Source: a bacterium (GTDB taxonomy: Bacteria; Krumholzibacteriota; Krumholzibacteria; LZORAL124-64-63). From it: a stretch of 9,106 nt of DNA. The stretch lies in contig QNDV01000066.1 of NCBI GenBank assembly GCA_003646045.1, forward strand, positions 1 to 9,106, given 5' to 3'. The notes under the pieces are model-generated. The model was given only the letters and a program-made list of their open reading frames with translations. It did not search any database and had not been told where the DNA came from. Shown here piece by piece: positions 1 through 7,312 of the stretch (positions within the stretch are counted from its first letter, which is position 1; each line of letters opens with the position of its first letter). A program made the position numbers and the translations under genes.

Positions 1-1438
1 CGTGACGCGCCTCCTGTGGCGGGTCAATGACGAATTCCGGTTCGGGAACCCGGCCCCAGGTGGCAAGACGCGCCGCGAGCATGACCATCTGCAGGGGCGT
101 GACCAGCAGCTCTCCCTGGCCGATGGCGTTATTGAGCATGACCCCCCGTGTCCAGCCACCCTTACCGAAGCGTTGGTCGTACCAGGCGGAATCCGGAACA
201 TTGCCCGGCACCTCCACGGCAAAGACATCCGAGCACCGTCGTCCCAGGCCCAGACTCCGGGCGGCGGCAGCCAGGATATCGATATCCAGCCGCAGACCCA
301 ACTGGTAGTAGAACGTATCGCAGGACTCCACTATGGCCCGCCGGTGGTCGACATCGCCGTGGCCGGAACGTTTCCAACACCTGAAGAAGCGGTTACCGAA
401 CTGCATCCCGCCGGGGCATGGATCCAGGAAGGTGGAGGTCTCTATCACACCGGCGTGCAGTCCCGCCAGTGAGGTTACCGGTTTGTAGAGCGACCCGGGA
501 GCATACGTGGCCTGGACGATGCGATTGAAAAACGGCTTGGCCGGATCCTCCACCAGCAGACGCCAGGCTTCCTCGCCGATGCCGCGCGTAAGGTCATTGG
601 GGTCGAAGGCCGGCTGCGAACAGGCTGCCAGTACTTCGCCCGTGCGCACATCCACCGCCACGGCACAGGCCGTGCGCTCGCCCAACGCCGCGGACAGACT
701 GCTCTGCAGGGGCAGCGAGATGGTCAAGCGAACGTCGTTTCCCGCTACCGTCTCGCGCAACCATACGGCTTCGCGTCCCACGATACGACCCGCGGCATTG
801 ACCTCTTCCAGCTTGGTGCCGGCGGTTCCCCGCAGGATGCCCTCGAAGGCCGCCTCCACGCCCTGGCGCCCCACCAGATCTCCCACCCGGTATCCCGCGG
901 CGGAATCCAACTCGGCGCGACCGACCTCCCCGACGTAGCCGGTGATGTGGGCCAACAGGGAACCGTACAGGTAGCGGCGGCGCGCTCGCGACTCGACGCG
1001 GACACCCGGCAACTGACGACCCCGCTCCTCCACCGCCGTGATCTGGGAAAGGGAACAGCCCGCCACCAGGACCAGACGGCCGCGGTGGCCGCGTTGCCGC
1101 CGCAGTTGCGCCACGGTCTGTTCCACCGGCAGATCGAACCAGTGCATGAGGCGCATCAGGGTCGAGTCAGGTCCGGCCTCCGTCAACGAGGCCGCAGGCA
1201 CCGTAATGTCCGCCACGAACATGTTGTCCACCACCGGCGTCCCATGGCGGTCCAGTATCCGGCCCCGCGGCGCCCGCACACGGAATCGCACCTGCCGGTT
1301 TTCCACGGCCTGGTCCTTGTAGTCGTCGTGTTTGAGCACCGTCATTATGAAGAGGTTTGCCGTCAACACCAGCAGCAGCAGCAGGATCACACCACGCAGG
1401 AAGCGGCTGCGGACGTGGAGGTCCTGGCGGTCCACCAC
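1..1438 (-). CDS. mrdA: Penicillin-binding protein 2 (elongasome transpeptidase), 3'-truncated by window edge
   Basis: Class B penicillin-binding protein that cross-links peptidoglycan in the periplasm during cell elongation, working with RodA and MreBCD. I translated the minus strand: 479 codons are open from a GTG at 1438 to the window edge. Residues about 12-32 form the single N-terminal membrane anchor (Leu-rich, after a basic cytoplasmic start). The pedestal domain follows, with RAPRGRILDRHG near residues 56-67. In the transpeptidase domain the catalytic SxxK is SLYK (Ser316, Lys319) within YAPGSLYKP, the SxN-equivalent is SCD (372-374), and a GQG motif lies at 440-442. The KTGT motif should lie beyond the edge. 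Start choice: a strong Shine-Dalgarno GGGAGGA at 1450-1444 precedes two adjacent GTG codons (1438 and 1435); either could be used. The gene begins 1 bp after the mreD stop, so translational coupling is likely. The family assignment is firm; mrdA rather than another class B PBP follows from the mreBCD context. Confidence 0.95.
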   Translation of the reverse strand, partial: MVDRQDLHVRSRFLRGVILLLLLVLTANLFIMTVLKHDDYKDQAVENRQVRFRVRAPRGRILDRHGTPVVDNMFVADITVPAASLTEAGPDSTLMRLMHWFDLPVEQTVAQLRRQRGHRGRLVLVAGCSLSQITAVEERGRQLPGVRVESRARRRYLYGSLLAHITGYVGEVGRAELDSAAGYRVGDLVGRQGVEAAFEGILRGTAGTKLEEVNAAGRIVGREAVWLRETVAGNDVRLTISLPLQSSLSAALGERTACAVAVDVRTGEVLAACSQPAFDPNDLTRGIGEEAWRLLVEDPAKPFFNRIVQATYAPGSLYKPVTSLAGLHAGVIETSTFLDPCPGGMQFGNRFFRCWKRSGHGDVDHRRAIVESCDTFYYQLGLRLDIDILAAAARSLGLGRRCSDVFAVEVPGNVPDSAWYDQRFGKGGWTRGVMLNNAIGQGELLVTPLQMVMLAARLATWGRVPEPEFVIDPPQEARH

Positions 1439-1439
1439 G

Positions 1440-1931
1440 CTATTCCTCCCGGGCGAACACACCGAGCATATTCGCCAGCCGGATGACGATCATGCCTATG
1501 ATCCCCGAGTACACGGCTACCGGCAGGGTCTGGGTGACCAGGGGCATCAGGAAGGCATCATCACTCAGTCGGCTCTGGAACAGCAGGAATACGATGTCGT
1601 GTAGCAGTACCGCCAGCAACACCACCAGCCCGTCCACCACCGGCAACCCGTAGACCAGATGCCCACGCAGACGTCCCAGACCGGAACCCAGGGAACTCTT
1701 GCAGAGCGCATTCAATCCCAGCAGGCCGGGATTGGAGATATCCTGTACCAGCCCCAGGACGAAACCACCCAACGTGGCGGGGAGCGGTCCCGCGGCCAGG
1801 GCCAGCAGGACGAGGGCGATCATGGAGAAGTCCGGGGACACGCCGCGTATGGCGATGGCCGGTCCCACGGCGGTATCGCCGATGAAAGCCACCGCAACCC
1901 ACAACGCCGTGGTGCGCAGGAACTCCCTCAT
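1440..1931 (-). CDS. mreD: Rod shape-determining membrane protein MreD
   Basis: Small inner-membrane protein of the elongasome, linking MreC and the wall synthases. The 163-residue product is almost entirely hydrophobic, with about five or six likely membrane segments (around residues 8-28, 34-60, 95-117 and 128-158). The family-typical pattern PDFSMIALVLLAL is followed by GGFVLGLVQDIS near residues 55-67, which matches the G..xGL..D signature of MreD. The ATG at 1931 overlaps the mreC stop as ATGA (1931-1928), a usual sign of translational coupling, and the TAG stop sits 1 bp before mrdA. Length and position between mreC and the PBP2 gene fit the family. MreD sequences diverge widely, so context carries much of the call. 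Confidence 0.93.
   Translation of the reverse strand: MREFLRTTALWVAVAFIGDTAVGPAIAIRGVSPDFSMIALVLLALAAGPLPATLGGFVLGLVQDISNPGLLGLNALCKSSLGSGLGRLRGHLVYGLPVVDGLVVLLAVLLHDIVFLLFQSRLSDDAFLMPLVTQTLPVAVYSGIIGMIVIRLANMLGVFAREE
1444..1450 (-). promoter_or_regulatory. Strong ribosome binding site for mrdA
   Basis: The minus strand reads GGGAGGA here, inside the last codons of mreD. It lies 5 bases before the first GTG (1438) and 8 before the second (1435). There is no ATG at the head of the frame, so this site is what fixes the GTG start of PBP2. Confidence 0.7.
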
Positions 1932-2767
1932 GGCGTCGATCCCCAGTCACTGGCCAGGGGGGTGACGACGAACACGGTCTCGTTGTAGTCGAAGGTCGCC
2001 GCCGGGTCTATGACGATGGACTTGAAAATCGCATCCGCCGGCGCCGAGACCTCACGTACCGTGCCCACCGGGAACCCACGCGGGGTCACGGTCTCGGTGC
2101 GGCCACCGGCCTCGTCCCTGATCTCGGCGATACCAGACGTGATCAGGCGGTCACCGACCAGCACTTCCTCGTCACGCCCCACCATCTCCACCACGAAGCG
2201 GTCGGCGCGTGGTCGCATGACGCCCAGCAGTCCGCTGCGCTCGAACTCCACTCCCACGGCGAAGTCCGGCGAGGCCATCAGCTCGACCCAGGCCGTGCGG
2301 CGGTCGATGACCAAGCGCAGGCGTCCCAGGTAGCCACCGGTGGAGATCACCGGCTGCCAGGGCTTCCAGTCCACCGGGACCAGGCTTTCTATGCGGATCA
2401 TGGTGGAGAAACGGCCGCGCTGACGCATAACCACCCGACAAGGCACCAGCTCGCCCTGATAACCGGGGTCGAGGGCCGGGCCGGCCATGCGGTCGCTGTC
2501 CCGCTGCATACGGCGGGCCGAGGATTCCATCAGCTCGAGTTGAGCCACACGCTGGCGCAACCAGGCATTCTCGTCACGGGTATGCAGGACGTCCTCACCA
2601 AAATTGCGCACATTCCAGTAGGGCGCCGTCAGGACCATGCCCAGACGATCGGCCACCAACACTCTTGCCCCTTCGGGCAGGGCCAGAAGGGTCACCGACA
2701 GCAGCAGGCACACGAAGAGGGCAATGTTCTCGGTACTGAACGGGATCTGCGACGGGCGAGACATCAT
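1928..2767 (-). CDS. mreC: Rod shape-determining protein MreC
   Basis: Bitopic periplasmic scaffold of the elongasome; it binds PBP2 and joins it to MreB and MreD. The 279-residue protein shows a short cytoplasmic start, one membrane segment (about 15-33), a coiled-coil-like stretch (about 62-95) and the beta-rich MreC domain (about 105-270). In the last I see ISTGGYLGRL (141-150), VGDRLITSG (204-212) and RGFPVGTVREV (230-240), which correspond to the conserved GLVGRV, GDxVVTSG and FPxGxxVGxV elements of the family. Two adjacent ATG codons (2767, 2764) head the frame and neither has a strong Shine-Dalgarno, so coupling to mreB (stop 4 bp upstream) is likely. The 3' end overlaps mreD by ATGA. 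Confidence 0.95.
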   Translation of the reverse strand: MMSRPSQIPFSTENIALFVCLLLSVTLLALPEGARVLVADRLGMVLTAPYWNVRNFGEDVLHTRDENAWLRQRVAQLELMESSARRMQRDSDRMAGPALDPGYQGELVPCRVVMRQRGRFSTMIRIESLVPVDWKPWQPVISTGGYLGRLRLVIDRRTAWVELMASPDFAVGVEFERSGLLGVMRPRADRFVVEMVGRDEEVLVGDRLITSGIAEIRDEAGGRTETVTPRGFPVGTVREVSAPADAIFKSIVIDPAATFDYNETVFVVTPLASDWGSTP

Positions 2768-2771
2768 GGGG

Positions 2772-3806
2772 TCAGTTTCGCCCGCCCTTCATGATCACGG
2801 GGCGATAGCGCTCGAAGTCGTCGAGGATCTTGCCCGTACCCAGAACCACGCAGAACAGGGGGTCGTCCATGATAGTGATGGGCAGGTCCGTCTGCTCACG
2901 CAGCAGTTCGGGCAGCCCCTTGAGCAGGGCCCCGCCGCCGGTCAGGACGATGCCCCGGTCCTTGATATCCGCCGCCAGTTCCGGTGGCGTCTGCTCGAGG
3001 GACTGCTTGAGCGCGTCGCAGATGCTCTGTATGGGCTCCTGCAGGGCCTCGCGGATCTCCATCGAGGAGATCTTCATGGTCTTGGGCACGCCCGAAACCT
3101 GGTAGAGACCCTTGACCTCCATCTCGCGCTCATCGTCGAACTTGTGGGCCGAACCGATGGTCTTCTTGATGTTTTCCGCCGTCTGGTCACCGATCAGCAG
3201 GTTGTGGTTCTTCTTGATGTAACTGACGATGGCCTCGTCCAGTTCATCTCCGCCCACGCGGATCGACGTGTCGCAGACGATACCGTTGAGGGCGATAACC
3301 GCGATCTCCGTGGTGCCGCCACCGATGTCGATGATCATGTTCCCCGACGGCTGGTCCACCGGCAGTCCCACGCCGATGGCCGCCGCCATGGGCTCGGCTA
3401 CCAGGAATACCTCGCGCGCGCCGGCGTGCTTGGCGCTGTCACGCACCGCACGCTTCTCCACCTCGGTAATTCCCGAAGGCACGCAGACCACGATACGCGG
3501 CGCGATGAAGTGCTTCTTCTTCTGCGCGATCTTGATGAACTCGCGCAGCATGTATTCGGTAACCTCGAAATCGGCGATCACGCCGTCCTTCATGGGGCGG
3601 ATGGCCGCGATGCGGTCCGGCGTCTTGCCGAGCATGGCCTTGGCATCGGCACCCACGGCATAAACCTTGCCCGTAGTCTTGTCCAGCGCCACCACCGATG
3701 GCTGGTTCAGGACGATACCCTTGCCCTTGATGTAGACCAGGGTGTTGGCCGTGCCGAGATCGATTGCGATGTCATTGGTAAACATGCCCTGCAGGCGCTT
3801 GAGCAT
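2772..3806 (-). CDS. mreB: Rod shape-determining actin homologue MreB
   Basis: Actin-like ATPase that polymerises on the inner face of the membrane and directs lateral wall synthesis. The 344-residue product has the N-terminal membrane-binding amphipathic stretch ([12 protein letters not shown]), the phosphate 1 loop IDLGTANT (15-22), the [12 protein letters not shown] segment (69-80), the catalytic-region glutamate in AEPMAAAIG (137-145), the phosphate 2 loop [11 protein letters not shown] (160-170) and the adenosine motif LTGGGALL (288-295). It resembles E. coli MreB over its whole length. The open frame continues upstream to 3941, but the ATG at 3806 gives the canonical MreB N-terminus and has AGGA (3817-3814) 7 bases before it. 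The gene begins 17 bp after the radC stop and probably shares its transcript; an extra promoter inside radC cannot be excluded. Confidence 0.98.
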   Translation of the reverse strand: MLKRLQGMFTNDIAIDLGTANTLVYIKGKGIVLNQPSVVALDKTTGKVYAVGADAKAMLGKTPDRIAAIRPMKDGVIADFEVTEYMLREFIKIAQKKKHFIAPRIVVCVPSGITEVEKRAVRDSAKHAGAREVFLVAEPMAAAIGVGLPVDQPSGNMIIDIGGGTTEIAVIALNGIVCDTSIRVGGDELDEAIVSYIKKNHNLLIGDQTAENIKKTIGSAHKFDDEREMEVKGLYQVSGVPKTMKISSMEIREALQEPIQSICDALKQSLEQTPPELAADIKDRGIVLTGGGALLKGLPELLREQTDLPITIMDDPLFCVVLGTGKILDDFERYRPVIMKGGRN

Positions 3807-3823
3807 TTCCGAATCCTTTCGGC

Positions 3824-4552
3824 TCAACTGCCGTTGGTAACCGGCGCGGTGTGCGGCCAGCCGTGTTCGCGAATACTGGTTACTTCGCCCGCCCCCACCA
3901 CCAGATGGTCCAGCAGGGCGATGCCCAGCAACTCTCCGCACCTGTCCAGGCGGCCGGTCAGGTCGAGGTCGTCCCCACTGGGATGCGAACAGCCCGAGGG
4001 GTGGTTGTGGGCCACGATCACTGCGGCGGCACCCATGGCCACCGCCGCCCGAAATACCTCCCGGGGATGGACCAGGGAAGCATTCAGGGAGCCTATCGAG
4101 ACCGTATCGATAGCCACGACACGGTGGCGCGTATCGAGATAAAGCGCCACGAACCGTTCCCTGTCAAGACCCGCGAATTCACGCCTCAGCAGGGCATGCA
4201 GATCCTCGGGCCGCCTGACTGCCAGGGTCTGCCGCGAGACGGGGAAAACGGACCTGCGACCCAGTTCCAGGGACGCCAGCAGACGCTCCAGCCGCGTGGG
4301 ACCGAGCCCGGGTACTCTGGCCAGAACAGCCGGGTGTTGGCTGGCCATGGCAGCAGGGTCGGGCCAGGATTGAAGCAGGTGCCGGGCCAGATCCGCGGCC
4401 GCCGGACGCCCTGGTCCGAGTACGCGGCAAACCAACGCTTCGTCCGGCCATTCGCGCACTGCTGCCCGACTGCGGCAAACACCTGGAACGGTACATTCCA
4501 GAGGCTCCGTGGATTTCGTCGCCACTCCCCGTATTTCATTCATTTTCAACAT
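3824..4552 (-). CDS. radC: RadC/UPF0758 family JAB1/MPN (JAMM-type) protein
   Basis: RadC family protein with a JAMM metalloprotease-like fold. The historical link to DNA repair is disputed and its real substrate is unknown. The 242-residue product has a helix-hairpin-helix-like segment ([23 protein letters not shown], about 78-100) and a C-terminal JAB domain (about 111-230). The metal-binding motif is AHNHPSG (181-187; His182, His184) followed by PSGDD (191-195; Asp195), with [12 protein letters not shown] (156-167) and LLDHLVVG (213-220) as expected. The N-terminal region is shorter and more divergent than usual: the RPREKL and LSDAELLA-type signatures are reduced to [15 protein letters not shown]. 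Start choice: the ATG at 4552 has GGAG (4564-4561) 8 bases upstream; the frame extends to 4636 without a good site, and an ATG at 4543 is an alternative. It leads the mreBCD operon, as in Bacillus. Confidence 0.93.
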   Translation of the reverse strand: MLKMNEIRGVATKSTEPLECTVPGVCRSRAAVREWPDEALVCRVLGPGRPAAADLARHLLQSWPDPAAMASQHPAVLARVPGLGPTRLERLLASLELGRRSVFPVSRQTLAVRRPEDLHALLRREFAGLDRERFVALYLDTRHRVVAIDTVSIGSLNASLVHPREVFRAAVAMGAAAVIVAHNHPSGCSHPSGDDLDLTGRLDRCGELLGIALLDHLVVGAGEVTSIREHGWPHTAPVTNGS

Positions 4553-4562
4553 GATGCATACT

Positions 4563-4578
4563 CCACAGGGAGGTGTGG
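4563..4578 (-). other. Small hairpin next to the radC ribosome binding site
   Basis: CCACA (4563-4567) and TGTGG (4574-4578) are inverted repeats with a 6-base loop. In the radC transcript the 3' arm runs into the GGAG ribosome binding site (4564-4561), sharing two bases. A 5 bp stem is weak and may be chance. Confidence 0.2.
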
Positions 4579-4581
4579 TCG

Positions 4582-4610
4582 AAATTACCAGACGCTGCGG
4601 GCACGGGCAA
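4582..4610 (-). promoter_or_regulatory. Possible sigma70-like promoter for radC-mreBCD-mrdA
   Basis: On the minus strand TTGCCC (4610-4605) and TAATTT (4587-4582) are separated by exactly 17 bp. The -35 matches four of six consensus bases and the -10 three of six. Transcription would begin near 4575, leaving a leader of roughly 22 bases before the radC ATG. It is the best candidate I found in this gap, but the -10 match is weak and the organism's sigma consensus is unknown. Confidence 0.35.
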
Positions 4611-4656
4611 CCCGAAATTGCTTCTGCGAGTTGCAAGGCAGTTCCTCAGCCCACAC

Positions 4657-4685
4657 TTGGCGAGACCGTGGCAGTGCCCTAACAT
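4657..4685 (+). promoter_or_regulatory. Possible sigma70-like promoter for lysC
   Basis: TTGGCG (4657-4662) and TAACAT (4680-4685) are separated by 17 bp, each matching four of six consensus bases. Transcription would begin near 4692, about 35 bases before the GTG start of lysC. That leader is too short for a lysine riboswitch or a peptide attenuator, and I see no such structure. The call rests on consensus and spacing only. Confidence 0.4.
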
Positions 4686-4726
4686 GGCTGCGTTCCCCTG
4701 GCCTCCTCTCCAACCGGGAAGTCGAT

Positions 4727-6019
4727 GTGAATCCCTCCAGAACGGTGCCTCTGCCCCCCGTAGTCGTCCGCAAGTACGGCGGCTCCAGCTTGGCCAGTGT
4801 CCGGCGTATTCGTGAAGTGGCCCGTAGTATCGGGCAGGAACGAGCCCGCGGACGGGATGTGGTGGTGGTGGTCAGCGCCATGGGCGGCACCACCGACGAA
4901 TTATCAGCGCTGGCCACCGAGGCCCATCCCACGCCGCCCCGACGCGAGTTGGACATGCTCCTTTCCGTGGGCGAGCGCATTACCATGAGCCTGCTGTCCA
5001 TGGCGCTGGCCGATATGGATTGCCCCGCCATCAGTTTCACCGGCAGCCAGTGTGGCATCATTACCGACACGAGCCATACCGATGCCCGCATCCTCGAGGT
5101 CCGGGGCGACCGCATTCGCGAGGCCCTGGCCACGGGCTCCGTGGTGGTGGTGGCCGGGTTCCAGGGCGTCAGCCGAGAGAAGGAAATCACCACTCTCGGC
5201 AGAGGGGGCAGCGATACCACGGCGGTGGCCCTGGCAGCGGCCCTGGGCGCCACCCACTGCGAGATCCGCAAGGATGTGGACGGTATCCTGACTGCCGACC
5301 CCCGACAGGTTCCCCATGCCCAACGCCACGCGAGGCTGACCTGGGAGGAACTGCGCGAACTGGCGGCGTCCGGTTGCGGGGTGGTCCATCTGCGCGCCGC
5401 CGAGTACGCCGAACGCCACCGGGTACCCCTGCTGGTCTGCTCCAGTTTCCACGATGGCCCCGGCACGATCGTGGGTGACCTGCCGGCCACCGGTGAATCC
5501 GGGTCCGCCCCCGGGGCCGAGCCCGCCGCCGGGCCGGAAGCCACCTGCGACCGCACCACCCGCTATCGCCCCCTGGTCATGCATACCCGCGAGGGGCTGG
5601 CTCGCATCCACTTCGAGGCCGGTGACGATGCCACCGCCCGGCAACTGCGGGACACGGTACTTTGCCACTGGGACCCCGCCGGCGCCGTGGCGGAGTGGCT
5701 GGACAGCGGTCCCGGCCTGCGCTGGGAAGTTTTTGCGACCGCCTCGGCCCTTGAGCCGGTACGTGGCGCCCTGTCCCTGGAGAACGATTCCCTGCCGCCT
5801 GGATGTCGATATGAAGAAGGCTGGACCTGCGTAAGCCTGGCCGGTGGCCGCCCCGATTCCTGGCTCGAAGTCGAACGGTACGTACGGGGTCTGCTGCGGG
5901 AGGCGGGCACCGCTGAGGGCCGCTTGCGGGCCGACGGCGGTGCGCTGCGAATCCTTTTCAGGGGAGCTGTGTCGCCGGAGTTGCTGCGGGCTCTCCATGA
6001 TCGCCTGCTGACTCCATGA
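4727..6019 (+). CDS. lysC: Aspartokinase (aspartate kinase) with divergent C-terminal regulatory region
   Basis: Phosphorylates aspartate, the first step to lysine, diaminopimelate, threonine and methionine; cytoplasmic. The 430-residue product has a full amino acid kinase domain (about 11-250): RKYGGSS (15-21), [12 protein letters not shown] (47-58), LLSVGERIT (78-86), [12 protein letters not shown] (155-166) and [12 protein letters not shown] (182-193). Then comes a Gly/Ala/Pro/Glu-rich linker (about 253-277) and a C-terminal part (about 281-428) of the size of two ACT domains. This part is strongly divergent; only hints remain, such as [13 protein letters not shown] (284-296) and [11 protein letters not shown] (418-428). 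Start choice: the GTG at 4727 has GGGAAG (4716-4721) 5 bases upstream; a GTG at 4745 has no ribosome site. The open frame reaches back to 3851, but that part only mirrors radC on the other strand. The stop lies inside the rhomboid gene (62 bp convergent overlap). The kinase assignment is firm; isozyme type and effector response are not readable. Confidence 0.93.
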   Translation: MNPSRTVPLPPVVVRKYGGSSLASVRRIREVARSIGQERARGRDVVVVVSAMGGTTDELSALATEAHPTPPRRELDMLLSVGERITMSLLSMALADMDCPAISFTGSQCGIITDTSHTDARILEVRGDRIREALATGSVVVVAGFQGVSREKEITTLGRGGSDTTAVALAAALGATHCEIRKDVDGILTADPRQVPHAQRHARLTWEELRELAASGCGVVHLRAAEYAERHRVPLLVCSSFHDGPGTIVGDLPATGESGSAPGAEPAAGPEATCDRTTRYRPLVMHTREGLARIHFEAGDDATARQLRDTVLCHWDPAGAVAEWLDSGPGLRWEVFATASALEPVRGALSLENDSLPPGCRYEEGWTCVSLAGGRPDSWLEVERYVRGLLREAGTAEGRLRADGGALRILFRGAVSPELLRALHDRLLTP

Positions 6020-7214
6020 GTTCCTCGGCCAGATAGTCCCGCCAGCCACCCGGTGGCAGGTGGCGACGGGCTTCTTCCAGAAAATGCCGTGCAGCGGCCG
6101 CATTGGGCACCTTGCCCCGGTGCAGGACAATGACCCGCACGAGTGCGCGGTGTCCCTCGGGGTGATCGGGATAGTTGTAGAAGAGGGACTGATAGGCGGC
6201 CAATGCCGCCTCGTGGTTACCCTGCTTCTCGAAGTAGTAGGCGACCCTCGCCAACTCGGACGGACGGAAATACTGTTCACTCTGCCCCCGACGAGCCTCC
6301 CGATAGACGGCCAACGCACCGATGGCATCTCCCCGGGCGATGCGGTTGCCGAAGACACTGCGGTACAACTCCGCGGCATCCATGGGCCGCCCCAGCCCGT
6401 GACGGACCCTGGCCTGGGCCAGCAAGGCCTCCTCGTCACCGGGTACCCGTTCCAGATACTCCTGCCAGGCCCCGTCGGCGGCATGGAATTGTCCCTCCAG
6501 GAAATAGCGTTCCGCCCGGATGCGCGCCGACTCGGCCCGCGCGGGTTCCAGTTGTCCCAGGGCCAATGCCAGAAAGAGGCCCGTGGCGAAGCCGCCGAAA
6601 TGGGCCGCAAAGGAGGTCGTCGTCCCGGCTTCGGTGGCCGCCAGTGTCTGTATTACCTGCAGCGCAAGCCACAATCCGACGGCCGCGACAATAGGTACCA
6701 GGGTGCGGCCGGCCCGGTTCTGTCCTGCCAGGGGCGCCAGGACCCACCAGCCGATCTGCACGCGAGCGTCGAAGAGACGGACCATACTGAAAGCCAACAA
6801 CCCGGCTATGGCGCCACTGGCACCCAGTACTCCCACTCCGGACTGCCCAAGCAAACCGAGGGCCGAGACCAGGCCATGAGCGATATTCCCCCCCACACCC
6901 ATCATCACGAAGAAAACGAGGAAACGGGGACGCCCCAGGCGCTGTTCCAGGGGCGGGGCGAATACGTGCAGATACACGAGGTTTCCCAGCAGGTGCAACC
7001 AGCCGGCGTGCATGAAGACGGCGGTCACCGCCGTCCAGGGCGGAGAAGCGCCGGCATAGAAGACCAGATTCCAGGGGCGGATATCAAACAACCAGGGAAA
7101 GTACTGGCCCCACAGGAATGCAACGGTCATCACCCCCATCAGCGCCCAGGACAACCAGGGGCGACAATGAAGTGGCCGATCCAGGCCCAGAGGGTAGAAG
7201 TAGAAGAAGTACAT
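5958..7214 (-). CDS. Rhomboid family intramembrane serine protease with C-terminal TPR-like region
   Basis: Integral membrane protease that cuts substrates within the bilayer. The 418-residue product has about six membrane segments in the first 221 residues. The active site is intact: GASG (131-134, nucleophile Ser133) and [10 protein letters not shown] (203-212, His205), plus HLLGN (74-78), which matches the HxxxN oxyanion pair of GlpG-type enzymes. The usual WR of loop 1 is WT (60-61). Residues about 225-400 are soluble, helical and rich in Ala/Arg/Tyr with TPR-like repeats such as [20 protein letters not shown] (234-253) and [20 protein letters not shown] (322-341); they probably bind partners. 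A short Pro/Ala tail ends the protein. Start choice: the ATG at 7214 has GGGAG (7224-7220) 5 bases upstream; an in-frame ATG at 7253 lacks a usable site. It follows the ABC ATPase gene by 98 bp and its 3' end overlaps lysC. The substrate is unknown. Confidence 0.9.
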   Translation of the reverse strand: MYFFYFYPLGLDRPLHCRPWLSWALMGVMTVAFLWGQYFPWLFDIRPWNLVFYAGASPPWTAVTAVFMHAGWLHLLGNLVYLHVFAPPLEQRLGRPRFLVFFVMMGVGGNIAHGLVSALGLLGQSGVGVLGASGAIAGLLAFSMVRLFDARVQIGWWVLAPLAGQNRAGRTLVPIVAAVGLWLALQVIQTLAATEAGTTTSFAAHFGGFATGLFLALALGQLEPARAESARIRAERYFLEGQFHAADGAWQEYLERVPGDEEALLAQARVRHGLGRPMDAAELYRSVFGNRIARGDAIGALAVYREARRGQSEQYFRPSELARVAYYFEKQGNHEAALAAYQSLFYNYPDHPEGHRALVRVIVLHRGKVPNAAAARHFLEEARRHLPPGGWRDYLAEELMESAGDHGEPAATPATQLP

Positions 7215-7312
7215 GCACGCTCCCGCCCGGGGCGCACACCGATCCGGTGGCATCCCCGGTACAGGTCCATCATCGGCATCGGTGGTTATTACTTGATACT
7301 GCGGAGTTATGG
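7215..7312. other. 98 bp spacer between the ABC ATPase and rhomboid genes
   Basis: No gene fits here. The minus strand is locally AT-richer just after the ATPase stop and contains TAATAA (7290-7285), a possible -10, but I find no convincing -35 at the right distance. A short perfect inverted repeat, CACCG-ATC-CGGTG (7237-7249), lacks a following T-run and so is not a classical terminator. Whether the rhomboid gene has its own promoter is open. Confidence 0.3.

Noticed and set aside
274..287. 14 bp perfect palindrome GGATATCGATATCC.
   Set aside because: It lies inside the PBP2 coding region and encodes Asp-Ile-Asp-Ile; there is no second copy and nothing to suggest an operator.
1370..1384. 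Five CAG repeats in a row, a possible microsatellite.
   Set aside because: On the coding strand they are five CTG leucine codons in the membrane anchor of PBP2, which explains them.
2637..4142. Long plus-strand open frame of 501 codons.
   Set aside because: It is antisense to mreB and parts of mreC and radC. The minus-strand MreB reading is unmistakable, and the plus-strand protein is His/Arg/Asp-rich without any domain.
3851..4726. Open plus-strand frame extending lysC upstream by 292 codons to an ATG at 3851.
   Set aside because: It lies almost wholly antisense to radC, shows no family features, and the kinase domain begins right after the GTG at 4727, which has a ribosome site. It is a GC-rich shadow frame.
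4857..4875. GTG triplet repeat in lysC.
   Set aside because: It encodes the run of valines in the first beta strand region ([10 protein letters not shown]) typical of amino acid kinases.
4904..6610. Minus-strand open frame of 568 codons across lysC and the rhomboid gene.
   Set aside because: It is a different frame from the rhomboid reading and antisense to lysC. Composition (Pro, Arg, Gly, Ser rich) is that of a shadow frame in high-GC DNA.
7237..7249. Inverted repeat CACCG-ATC-CGGTG as a terminator or operator.
   Set aside because: The 5 bp stem with a 3-base loop lacks a T-run and sits directly ahead of the rhomboid start, so a terminator is unlikely; too short to claim an operator.
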